NCBI GenBank assembly: GCA_900551355.1
Contig: URVR01000088.1
Location: 1 to 7,245, forward strand
Reading direction: 5' to 3'
DNA length: 7,245 nucleotides
From: an uncultured Eubacteriales bacterium
Lineage (GTDB): Bacteria > Bacillota > Clostridia > Oscillospirales > Oscillospiraceae
Positions within the stretch are counted from its first letter, which is position 1; each line of letters starts with the position of its first letter. This document shows positions 1 through 5,940 of the stretch, piece after piece. Under the pieces are notes generated by a model. That model was not told where the DNA came from, searched no databases, and was given only the letters and a program-made list of their open reading frames with translations. A program made the position numbers and the translations under genes.

Positions 1-33
1 TCTCGTGGGCTCGGAGATGTGTATAAGAGACAG
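1..33 (+). other. Residual Nextera/Tn5 sequencing adapter (artefact)
   Basis: The first 33 bases match the Illumina Nextera Read 2 transposase adapter lacking only its first G. Bases 15-33 are the complete 19-bp Tn5 mosaic end (AGATGTGTATAAGAGACAG). This is library-construction sequence left on the contig end, not a natural mobile element. Genomic sequence starts at about base 34, where the reading frame of the FtsL-like gene is still open on the minus strand. Confidence 0.97.
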
Positions 34-154
34 GGGGCGCGGGCTGCTTCTGGGGCAGCTTGCCGGCATCCTCCAGCTGGCGTTCCCGTGCCAGGGCATC
101 CAGGTCGTAGGCCAGACTGCCGTAGACGGCGTTTTTGCGATAGAGCTGGGCCAA
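34..154 (-). CDS. FtsL-like cell division protein, N-terminal fragment cut by contig end
   Basis: An open minus-strand frame lies just downstream of rsmH, the usual place of ftsL in the dcw cluster. FtsL is a small bitopic membrane protein of the divisome that works with FtsB/DivIC and FtsQ/DivIB. Only the cytoplasmic N-terminal part is here, about 40 codons; it contains YGSLAYDLDALARERQLED and then a Pro/Lys/Gln-rich stretch. The membrane segment and coiled coil would lie beyond the contig end. There is no ATG in the open frame between the in-frame stop at 211-209 and the contig end. The best start is TTG at 154-152, preceded by GGAGAGGAG about 10 bases upstream and leaving about 40 bases after the rsmH stop. 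The FtsL call rests mainly on position, not on a diagnostic motif; a septum-formation-initiator annotation would be equivalent. Confidence 0.55.
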
Positions 155-194
155 GGGACGGTCACTCCTCTCCGGAAAGATGGGGCGCTCTGCG

Positions 195-1151
195 TCAGAG
201 CTTTTCCGCTACGCGCAGCTTGGCGCTGCGGGCGCGGGGGTTTTCGGCCAGCTCCGCGTCGCCGGATACGATGGGCTTGCGGCTGACCAGCCGTATCTTC
301 GGCTTTTTGCCGCAGACACAGACGGGAAATTCAGGCGGGCAGGTGCAGCCGGTGGCCAGCTCCTGCATGGTTTTTTTGATGATGCGGTCCTCCAGCGAGT
401 GGAAGGAGATGACGGCCAGCCGGCCGCCTGTGTTCAGGTGGGATACGGCGGCCTCCAGCATGGGGGGCAGGGCGTCCAGCTCGCCGTTGACGGCGATGCG
501 GATGGCCTGAAAGCTGCGCTTGGCGGGGTGCTGCTTCTCCCGGAGGGCGGCGGGGGGCATGGCGGACTTGATGATGTCCACCAGCTGCAGCGTCGTCTCG
601 ATGGGAGCCTGCTCCCGGGTCTGCACGATGCGGCGGGCGATAGCGGGGGCGCAGCGCTCCTCGCCGAAGTCGTAGAGGATGCGGCGCAGCTCCTCATAGG
701 GCCAGTCGTTCACTACGTCCCGGGCGGTGAGAGGGGCCGTGCGGTCCATGCGCATGTCCAGCGGGGCGTCGTGCATGTAGGAAAAGCCCCGGGCGGCGTC
801 GTCCAGCTGGGGGGAGGAGACGCCCAGATCGAAGAGCATCCCGTCCACGCCGGGGATGTGGAGGTCGGCGAGGATATCGCCGATACGGTCGAAGTTGCTG
901 TGGACAAGGGTCACGCGATCCAGATAGGGCGCCAGACGCTCCCGGGCGGCGTCGATGGCGGTCTGGTCGCGGTCGATGCCGATGAGCCGCCCGCCTGCCG
1001 TCAGGCGGCGGACGATCTCCAGCGAATGGCCGGCGCGGCCCAGCGTGCCGTCCACATAGACGCCGTCGGGCCGGATGGCCAGTGCGTCCAGACATTCGTG
1101 AAGGAGAACGGGCTTGTGGCCGTAGTCCTTTTCATTGATGTGGTCACACAT
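195..1151 (-). CDS. rsmH: 16S rRNA (cytosine1402-N4)-methyltransferase RsmH (MraW)
   Basis: RsmH uses S-adenosylmethionine to methylate N4 of C1402 in the 16S rRNA P-site region of the 30S subunit. The protein is 318 aa, a normal length. Visible family features in order are: HKPVLLHECLDAL (12-24); SAM-binding motif DGTLGRAGHS (34-43), with Ala where many homologues have a second Gly; GIDRDQ (58-63); FDLGVSSPQLD (107-117); PLDMRMD (130-136); the KRSFQAIRIAVNGEL block (211-225); ISFHSLEDR (248-256); and the Cys-rich CTCPPEFPVCVCGKKP (269-284). The start ATG lies 3 bases after the mraZ stop, so the two are surely co-transcribed and probably translationally coupled, as no strong GGAGG is seen. 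The FtsL-like frame follows after about 40 bases. Family assignment is secure. Confidence 0.98.
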   Translation of the reverse strand: MCDHINEKDYGHKPVLLHECLDALAIRPDGVYVDGTLGRAGHSLEIVRRLTAGGRLIGIDRDQTAIDAARERLAPYLDRVTLVHSNFDRIGDILADLHIPGVDGMLFDLGVSSPQLDDAARGFSYMHDAPLDMRMDRTAPLTARDVVNDWPYEELRRILYDFGEERCAPAIARRIVQTREQAPIETTLQLVDIIKSAMPPAALREKQHPAKRSFQAIRIAVNGELDALPPMLEAAVSHLNTGGRLAVISFHSLEDRIIKKTMQELATGCTCPPEFPVCVCGKKPKIRLVSRKPIVSGDAELAENPRARSAKLRVAEKL

Positions 1152-1154
1152 GGG

Positions 1155-1571
1155 TCACAGCCCCATTTCCGCCATGGCCTGCTCCAGCGCGCCGGAGGAG
1201 AAGGCCTCGTTTTCAATGGCGGCCCAGCGCTCGGCGCTCCAGATCTCGGCGCGGTCAAAGCTGCCTACTACCACGACCTCCTTGGTCAATCCCGCATACT
1301 CCCGCAGCTTGGCGGGGATGAGGATGCGGCCCTGGGAGTCCGGCTCGCAGTCCGCCGCGTAGGCGAACAGGGCGCGGAGCTTTTTTACCTCGTTGTAGGA
1401 CAGCTCCTTCAGGCGGGCCATGAAGGCGGCCCAGCTCTCGTCGGAGTAGACGGAGAGGCAGTGGTCCTGTCCCACGGTGACGTGGAACGTCTGGCCCAGC
1501 TCCTTGCGGAGGGAGGCCGGGATGAACAGGCGGCCCTTGGCGTCGATATTGTGGCTGAACTGACCGGTCAT
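1155..1571 (-). CDS. mraZ: Transcriptional regulator MraZ
   Basis: MraZ is a DNA-binding protein with two SpoVT/AbrB-like swapped-hairpin domains and is usually the first gene of the dcw cluster. In bacteria where it has been studied it binds short repeats near its own promoter and controls the cluster. The 138-aa product carries both signature DxxGR motifs, DAKGRLFIP (10-18) and DSQGRILIP (78-86), and starts with the typical GQFSHNIDAKGR. Translation starts at the ATG at 1571, with AGGAGG seven bases upstream. The gene is followed after 3 bases by rsmH. Upstream lie a well-formed promoter and TGG-type repeats that are good candidates for its own operator, so autoregulation is likely by analogy. 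Length and motifs are standard. Confidence 0.97.
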   Translation of the reverse strand: MTGQFSHNIDAKGRLFIPASLRKELGQTFHVTVGQDHCLSVYSDESWAAFMARLKELSYNEVKKLRALFAYAADCEPDSQGRILIPAKLREYAGLTKEVVVVGSFDRAEIWSAERWAAIENEAFSSGALEQAMAEMGL

Positions 1572-1599
1572 GGGGCCGCCTCCTCTCGTGTGAAATCAG

Positions 1600-1668
1600 G
1601 TGACGGGTGGAAAACCGTGGGATAATCCCCCACAAAAGGGGGCACTTCCCCCACATTCCACCACTCAC
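1600..1668 (-). promoter_or_regulatory. Predicted structured 5' leader of mraZ mRNA
   Basis: Nearly the whole predicted mraZ leader is self-complementary. GTGA (1668-1665) pairs with TCAC (1603-1600), and GGTGGAA (1662-1656) pairs with TTCCACC (1612-1606). Together they form 11 base pairs with a 2x2 internal loop. Inside are alternative helices: G5 (1652-1648) with C5 (1642-1638), or that same C5 with a second G5 (1631-1627), or GTGGG (1633-1629) with CCCAC (1621-1617). The first and third can coexist and the second excludes both. The predicted transcription start (about 1668) falls at the beginning of the closing stem, and the mraZ Shine-Dalgarno lies outside it. The complementarity is seen; folding in vivo and any function are inference. 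The same symmetry could instead reflect protein binding to DNA. Confidence 0.45.
1628..1663 (-). promoter_or_regulatory. mraZ: Candidate MraZ boxes (phased TGG repeats)
   Basis: Between the mraZ promoter and start codon the minus strand carries TGGTG (1663-1659), TGGGG (1653-1649) and TGGGG (1632-1628). The offsets are 10 and 21 bases, so all three face the same side of the helix, with one expected repeat missing near 1643. The 8-mer GTGGGGGA occurs twice, exactly 21 bases apart (1654-1647 and 1633-1626). Known MraZ operators are short TGGG-type direct repeats with about 10-bp period near the mraZ promoter, so this is a plausible autoregulatory site. It overlaps the predicted RNA structure, so the repeats could have another reason. 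Confidence 0.5.
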
Positions 1669-1674
1669 GGGATT

Positions 1675-1703
1675 AGTATACATAATGCGTTATGAAAATG
1701 CAA
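1675..1703 (-). promoter_or_regulatory. Sigma-A-type promoter of mraZ/dcw cluster
   Basis: On the minus strand TTGCAT (1703-1698) is followed by a 17-base spacer and TATACT (1680-1675). The -10 box matches the consensus at five of six positions and the spacer length is optimal. Transcription would start near 1668, giving a leader of about 97 bases before the mraZ ATG at 1571. It lies in the AT-rich gap downstream of the terminator that closes the preceding operon, the expected place for the dcw promoter. Confidence 0.7.
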
Positions 1704-1805
1704 GCAGAAGTTTCCCCCGGCGGAGGCTGCAAAAGCGCCAGTTTTTTCCAGAAAACAGGGGAAAAAGGACATGGGTTAAAACGCATGTTCGAGGGGAGGG
1801 GACGC

Positions 1806-1844
1806 AAAAAACCGGTAGACACAAAATATAGTGTCTACCGGTTT
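1806..1844 (-). terminator. Intrinsic terminator of the HAD-to-coiled-coil operon
   Basis: A perfect 14-bp inverted repeat (arms 1844-1831 and 1822-1809, loop of 8 A/T bases) is followed on the minus strand by a run of six T (1811-1806). It lies about 90 bases beyond the stop of the coiled-coil gene and about 100 bases before the mraZ promoter, so it separates the two minus-strand units. In the plus direction only three T follow the stem, so it is directional. The 363-base gap (1572-1934) otherwise holds only the mraZ promoter and leader; I see no gene in it. Confidence 0.9.
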
Positions 1845-1934
1845 GAAGCGCCACAAGATGTTATTTGATTGTGGGAAATGTAGAAATGCTTGTGAAATAT
1901 TCGGTGATTTTTAACAAAGGGGACAGAGGGGGCG

Positions 1935-2477
1935 TTACTGGGCGCTGTCCTCCGTCTTGGGGGCATCCTCGCCGGCACCGGTGCGGTTCAGCTCGGCCCG
2001 CTGGGCCTGCATCTGCTCCTGGCTGGCGGCGCGGAAGCGGACGCGGGATTCCTGTACCTCGGTGAGGGCCATCTGGATGGCCTCCTCCGTGCGGCGCAGA
2101 GCGTCCTCGGTGTAGGTGTTGGCCACATGATACAGCTCGCGGGTGCGCTCCTCGGCGCGGCGGACGATCTCGCTGCTCTTCTGGCGGGCCAGCTGGATGG
2201 TCTCGCTCTCGGAGACGATGACCTTGGCGTCCAGCTCCGCCTGACGCAGCATCTTCTCCACTTCCTTTTTGGCGCCGGCCACATACTCACTGCGGGCGGC
2301 GATCAGCTCCCGGGCCTTTTTCAGCTCCAGCGGGAGCTTGGCGCGGATCTCATCCAGCAGATCCAGCGCCTCATCGCGGTTGATGATGCATTTGTCGGAG
2401 CTGAAGGCGGCGCTCTTGGCCTCGTCGATCATGCCGTAGAGCATATCCAGCAGTCGCTGCACATCCTTTTCTTCCAT
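1935..2477 (-). CDS. Coiled-coil protein, DivIVA/ATP synthase subunit B-like, function unknown
   Basis: This 180-aa soluble protein follows coaD after 34 bases, with AAAGGA upstream of its ATG. An N-terminal helical part (about 1-45) holds MLYGMIDEAKSAAFSSDKC and DEALDLLDEIRAKLP. It is followed by a long charged, Ala/Glu/Arg-rich helix (about 48-165) with heptad-like spacing, and a short acidic disordered tail (GEDAPKTEDSAQ). There is no signal peptide or membrane segment. Proteins of this kind next to coaD in Clostridia are often annotated as ATPase or as resembling ATP synthase subunit B. That similarity comes from the coiled coil, and there is no Walker motif, so an ATPase name would be misleading. 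The DivIVA-like heptads and the nearby division cluster would fit a scaffold role, but this is only a guess. It is the last gene before the terminator at 1806-1844. Confidence 0.85.
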   Translation of the reverse strand: MEEKDVQRLLDMLYGMIDEAKSAAFSSDKCIINRDEALDLLDEIRAKLPLELKKARELIAARSEYVAGAKKEVEKMLRQAELDAKVIVSESETIQLARQKSSEIVRRAEERTRELYHVANTYTEDALRRTEEAIQMALTEVQESRVRFRAASQEQMQAQRAELNRTGAGEDAPKTEDSAQ

Positions 2478-2511
2478 ATCCCTGGTTCCTTTCTAAGTTT
2501 CTGGCAGGACG

Positions 2512-2991
2512 TCAGCCCCGCGTTTTTTCCAATTCCTCGGCGATGGGCGCCGGCAGATACTTTTCCAGCGGCTGGCCGTAGCGGATCATCTCCCGGGCCA
2601 TGGTGGAGCTGAAATGCTCGTATGCCGCGCTGGCGGGCAGCAGCAGCGTCTCCAGGCCCGGCAGGACGCCCTGGTTGATGCGGGCCATCTGCAGCTCCAT
2701 GTCCCAGTCCGTGGCGTTGCGCACGCCCTTGAGCAGGATGTGGGCGCCCTTTTCGCGGGCGTAGTCCGCCAGCAGGCCGCTCCAGTTCTCCACCTCCACG
2801 TTGGGGATGTCCGCCACGCTGCGGCGGATCAGCTCCAGCCGGCGCTCCGGCGTGAACATGGGCAGCTTCTTCTCGCAGTTGACCATGACGCAGACATACA
2901 GCTTGTCAAAGCAGGCCGCGCCCCGGCGGATGATGTCCAGATGGCCCAGCGTGATGGGGTCAAAGCTGCCGGGATAAATGGCGATCTTCAT
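2512..2991 (-). CDS. coaD: Pantetheine-phosphate adenylyltransferase CoaD (PPAT)
   Basis: CoaD transfers AMP from ATP to 4'-phosphopantetheine to give dephospho-CoA, the penultimate step of CoA synthesis, in the cytosol. The 159-aa product has the nucleotidyltransferase fold signatures: YPGSFDPITLGHLDII (6-21, with the TxGH motif at 14-17), KGVRNATDWDMELQMARIN in the middle and FSSTMAREMI near the C-terminus, the SST-x-x-R ATP-binding motif. The start chosen is the ATG at 2991, because MKIAIYPGSFDP is the family N-terminus; the frame is open for a further 49 codons upstream but that region overlaps rsmD. The ATG is 2 bases after the rsmD stop (TGAccATG), with GAGGA within the end of rsmD as ribosome binding site. 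The rsmD-coaD pair is a common arrangement in Firmicutes. Confidence 0.97.
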   Translation of the reverse strand: MKIAIYPGSFDPITLGHLDIIRRGAACFDKLYVCVMVNCEKKLPMFTPERRLELIRRSVADIPNVEVENWSGLLADYAREKGAHILLKGVRNATDWDMELQMARINQGVLPGLETLLLPASAAYEHFSSTMAREMIRYGQPLEKYLPAPIAEELEKTRG

Positions 2992-2993
2992 GG

Positions 2994-3545
2994 TCAGTCC
3001 TCGTTTCCGCCGCGATGGAACACCGTCAGCTTGATCTTGCCGTACCGGTACTCGCGGTACAGCCGATAGGGGGCCGGAAGTGCGGGCAGAACCGTATCTG
3101 CGGCACTTTCCGCTACGATTATACCATGCTGGCGGCAAATGTCAAACGCTGCGATGTCCGTCAGCGCCTGTTCCAGCAGGCCGGAGGCGTAAGGGGGATC
3201 CAGAAACACCAGATCGAACTTTTCGCCGCTGCGGAGATAGGGCAGGGCGTCCCCCTGCCGGACACGGGCGCGGTCCGCCAGCCGGCACAGGGCCAGATTC
3301 TCCTGAATGAGCCTGACGGCATCGGGGCGGCGGTCGATGAACACGCACTCCGCCGCGCCGCGGCTCAGGGCCTCGATGCCCAGCTGGCCGGTGCCGGCGA
3401 ACAGATCCAGCACGCGGCGGCCCTCAATGTCGAACTGGATGATGGAAAACAGGCTCTCCTTCACCTTGCCGGTGGTGGGGCGCGTCTCCATGCCCTGCAG
3501 TTCCTTCAGTACTCTGCCCCGGGCAGAGCCGGTGATGACTCTCAT
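2994..3545 (-). CDS. rsmD: 16S rRNA (guanine966-N2)-methyltransferase RsmD
   Basis: RsmD methylates N2 of G966 in 16S rRNA using S-adenosylmethionine, during 30S assembly. The 183-aa product is of usual length. It shows the family N-terminus RVITGSARGR (2-11), TRPTTGKVKESLFSII (21-36), SAM motif I LDLFAGTGQLGIEALSRGA (46-64) and the catalytic DPPY motif (116-119), which marks amino-group methyltransferases. The ATG at 3545 is 6 bases downstream of the GDPD stop with AGGGGG as ribosome binding site, so it is inside the same operon. coaD follows 2 bases after its stop. Nothing is unusual in the sequence itself. Confidence 0.96.
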   Translation of the reverse strand: MRVITGSARGRVLKELQGMETRPTTGKVKESLFSIIQFDIEGRRVLDLFAGTGQLGIEALSRGAAECVFIDRRPDAVRLIQENLALCRLADRARVRQGDALPYLRSGEKFDLVFLDPPYASGLLEQALTDIAAFDICRQHGIIVAESAADTVLPALPAPYRLYREYRYGKIKLTVFHRGGNED

Positions 3546-3551
3546 CGGTGG

Positions 3552-4379
3552 TCACCCCCTTGGATCGAAGCATTCAAAGATGACCAGCGCGCCGTCCTGC
3601 TCGGCGGCGTCCATGTCCGCTTTGGAGCGGATGGTCCAGCTGAACTCCTGGGCGCCGTACAGCCCGCGGCACAGCCGGAGGGACAGGCATTTCCGATCCT
3701 CATAGCGGTAGGCGATGAAGTCGGGACGGGTGCGGGCGTTCAGCAGCAGATTGCTCAGCACCCAGCGCACCGCGCCGGGCAGGTTCGTCCCGTCGCCGTG
3801 ACGCCGGAAGTTTTCAGAGAGCTGACCGCGCACCACGTCGGGACGGTTGGCCCACAGCCACATGAGGCAGCGGGGGTCGAAGGACTCGATGCAATAGGTG
3901 ACGTGGTGCTTGTCCAGCAGCTTGCAGGCGGCGGCGGCCAGCGCCTCGGCGTTGCCCCGCTCGGCCTTCAGCTCTACGATCAGGGGCGCCTTGCCCGCGA
4001 AGATGGGCAGCACCTCGTCCAGCAGGGGGATGTGGTGCTCCGTACCCTCCAGCTTGTAGTTTTTCAGCTCCTCCGCCGTCAGATCCTCCACCAGCACGTC
4101 CGCGCCGGCGGTGCGCAGCAGGGAGGCGTCGTGGATCACGGCCAGATGGCCGTCCTTCATGAGATGGACGTCCAGCTCCGCACCGAAGCCGCACTGGACG
4201 GCACGGCGGAAGGCGGGGATGGAGTTTTCGGGGATGCGGGGCTTATCGTGGAAGCCGCGGTGGGCGAAGCGCCATTTGCGGAAGCGCTCCCAGTCCTTGC
4301 GGCGGCGGCAGCGCAGGCACAGGACGTACAGCAGGCACACCAGGACGAAAAGCCCTAACAGAATATATACGATGGTCAT
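3552..4379 (-). CDS. Membrane-anchored glycerophosphodiester phosphodiesterase (GDPD family)
   Basis: GDPD enzymes hydrolyse glycerophosphodiesters to glycerol-3-phosphate and an alcohol, with a metal ion. The 275-aa product begins with one hydrophobic segment (about 3-22) and then a strongly basic stretch (RCRRRKDWERFRKWR, 23-37). By the positive-inside rule this puts the catalytic domain in the cytoplasm. The GDPD domain follows: HRG (40-42, catalytic His), EN (51-52), ELD (68-70, metal ligands), VIHD (81-84, second catalytic His), LIVELK (133-138) and ESFDP (165-169). The chosen ATG at 4379 is one base after the MFS stop; a 22-codon upstream extension overlaps the MFS gene and is less likely. 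The C-terminal end is an ordinary TIM-barrel length. Substrate is not predictable from the sequence; glycerophosphodiesters or teichoic-acid-type polymers are possible. Confidence 0.93.
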   Translation of the reverse strand: MTIVYILLGLFVLVCLLYVLCLRCRRRKDWERFRKWRFAHRGFHDKPRIPENSIPAFRRAVQCGFGAELDVHLMKDGHLAVIHDASLLRTAGADVLVEDLTAEELKNYKLEGTEHHIPLLDEVLPIFAGKAPLIVELKAERGNAEALAAAACKLLDKHHVTYCIESFDPRCLMWLWANRPDVVRGQLSENFRRHGDGTNLPGAVRWVLSNLLLNARTRPDFIAYRYEDRKCLSLRLCRGLYGAQEFSWTIRSKADMDAAEQDGALVIFECFDPRG

Positions 4380-4380
4380 A

Positions 4381-5940
4381 TCAATCCGCCTCCAGATCTT
4401 CCAGAACTTCGATGCCGACCCTGGCCTCGGGCTTGCTGTCGCCATGCCTCACCATAAGCATGGTGAAGAACGCCAGCGCCGTGAACACGGCGGCGTAGGG
4501 GAACAGAACGTGCATGCCGAACTGATCCATCAGCAGGCCGGACACCATGGGGGTGGCTACCTGCGCCGCCATGGAGGCGGTGTAGTAGAAGCCGGTGTAC
4601 TTGCCCACGTCGCCGCCGGAGGCCAGCTCCACCACCATGGGGAAGGAGTTGACGTTGATGGTGGCCCAGCCGATGCCGGCCAGCGCGAACATGGCGTTCA
4701 TCAGCATGGTGGGGCTGTCGGCATTGAGGAAGGCGGCCACGGTGAAGGAGCCGGTGAGCATCACCACGCCCGCCAGAATGGTCTTCTTGCGGCCCACCTT
4801 GCTGGCGATGAAGCCCACGGGCAGATAGGCCACGATGGCGGCGGCCTGGGCGATGATGAGGGTCAGGTTATAGTCCTTGTGCAGGATGTTGCTGGCGTAG
4901 ACGGAGTACTTGCTGGTGACGGCGTTGTAGCCGAAGAACCACAGCACGATGGAAAGCAGGATGAAGATCAGGCTCTTGACCTCGTCGGCGGACAGCTTGC
5001 GGCTGGCGGTGGGGTCATCGGCCTCGGACTGCTCCTCCAGCCCGGCGTCCACGGCCTGCTGCTGCATCTCCGCGGCCCACTCCGGCTCGCGGACGGTGAG
5101 CAGGAAGATCACCAGCGCCGCCAGCATCAGCGCCGCGATGACGCCGAAGTAGCCGGTGTAGCTCATGAGGCTGTTGCGGACGGCGGAGGTGGCGAACACC
5201 ATGCCCAGCGCCAGCACCAGGATGCCGCCGGCGGAGCCCATGAGGTTGATGACGGCGTTGGCCTTGGAGCGCAGGGGCTTCAGTGTCACGTCGGGCATCA
5301 GGGCCACGGCGGGGGAGCGGAACGTGGCCATGGATACGAGGATGATAAGCAGCAGCACCACAAAGAAGATCAGCGTGGAGGGGTGCTCCGCCGTCATCTG
5401 CCAGGCGCAGGCCTGCCGGGCGGGCACCACATAGTTGGTGTAGTCCGGGTTGGTGACGGTGGACTCGCCGCTGACGATCTGACTGCGGATGGCGGTGAAC
5501 TCCGCCTCCGTGAACTTCTGGCTGAGAATGAACTTCTCGCCGGAGGGGGTCAGCAGGGTAGCGTCCTTCTCCTCCCGGTAGATGGCGGTCAGGGCGGCGG
5601 GGTCGTCGATGGCGGACACGTCCTGCAGGTTCTTCAGCTGGGCATTGTCCACGAAGGACAGGCAGACCAGCGCCACCGCGGCGATGAGGGTGCCGACGAC
5701 GATGAAGGGCGTCCGGCGTCCGTGGCGGCTGGTGCATTTGTCGGAGATGTGGCCGAACAGGGGCAGCAGGAACAGCGCCAGCACGTTGTCCAGCGCCATG
5801 ATGACGCCGGACCAGGTCTGGCTCATGCCGAACTTGTTGGTCAGGATCAGGGGGATGGTGTTGTCGTAGGCCTGCCAGAAGGAGCAGATCAGGAAGAAGG
5901 CGAAGCCTACCATGATGGTGCGCTTGTAGTTGAGTTTCAT
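4381..5940 (-). CDS. MFS transporter, SLC45/GPH (sucrose-transporter-like) type
   Basis: This 519-aa polytopic membrane protein appears to have twelve hydrophobic segments in two halves, joined by a charged cytoplasmic linker (about 284-320). The loop between segments 2 and 3 holds GHISDKCTSRHGRRTPF (63-79), the MFS motif A region. RSKANAVINLMGSAGGI (224-240) and the second-half repeat GFIASKVGRKKT (376-387) resemble SLC45/GPH-type cation symporters. The segment after TM3 is unusual: about 90 residues (97-186), mostly polar, that should lie outside the cell. The ATG at 5940 overlaps the HAD stop in an ATGA arrangement, with GGAGG seven bases upstream, and GDPD starts one base after its stop. 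Family members often carry sugars or glycosides, but the substrate here is unknown; the neighbours suggest a phospho-glycerol compound as one option. Confidence 0.9.
   Translation of the reverse strand: MKLNYKRTIMVGFAFFLICSFWQAYDNTIPLILTNKFGMSQTWSGVIMALDNVLALFLLPLFGHISDKCTSRHGRRTPFIVVGTLIAAVALVCLSFVDNAQLKNLQDVSAIDDPAALTAIYREEKDATLLTPSGEKFILSQKFTEAEFTAIRSQIVSGESTVTNPDYTNYVVPARQACAWQMTAEHPSTLIFFVVLLLIILVSMATFRSPAVALMPDVTLKPLRSKANAVINLMGSAGGILVLALGMVFATSAVRNSLMSYTGYFGVIAALMLAALVIFLLTVREPEWAAEMQQQAVDAGLEEQSEADDPTASRKLSADEVKSLIFILLSIVLWFFGYNAVTSKYSVYASNILHKDYNLTLIIAQAAAIVAYLPVGFIASKVGRKKTILAGVVMLTGSFTVAAFLNADSPTMLMNAMFALAGIGWATINVNSFPMVVELASGGDVGKYTGFYYTASMAAQVATPMVSGLLMDQFGMHVLFPYAAVFTALAFFTMLMVRHGDSKPEARVGIEVLEDLEAD

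Noticed and set aside
5..510. Plus-strand ORFs starting MGSEMCIRDR and MYKRQ
   Set aside because: Their start codons are inside the adapter and the rest is antisense to the FtsL-like gene and rsmH.
1031..1050. RsmH motif I with Ala in place of Gly (GRAGHS)
   Set aside because: Small side-chain substitution compatible with SAM binding and, as far as I recall, seen in related Clostridia; all other motifs are intact.
180..1625. A 481-codon plus-strand open frame
   Set aside because: It is the reverse complement of rsmH and mraZ; the composition is Gly/Ala/Val/His-rich without any motif, as expected for a high-GC antisense shadow.
1865..2065. Plus-strand 66-codon ORF near the operon terminator
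   Set aside because: It runs into the antisense of the coiled-coil gene, and lacks a ribosome binding site and recognisable domain.
2944..2955. CoaD TLGH instead of TNGH
   Set aside because: This position varies in the family (Tyr in Bacillus); the Thr, Gly and His that matter are kept.
2992..3138. N-terminal 49-residue extension of CoaD
   Set aside because: It overlaps rsmD, and the family N-terminus begins at MKIAIYPGSFDP.
3015..4358. A 447-codon plus-strand open frame
   Set aside because: Antisense shadow of rsmD and GDPD, low-complexity product and no conserved motif.
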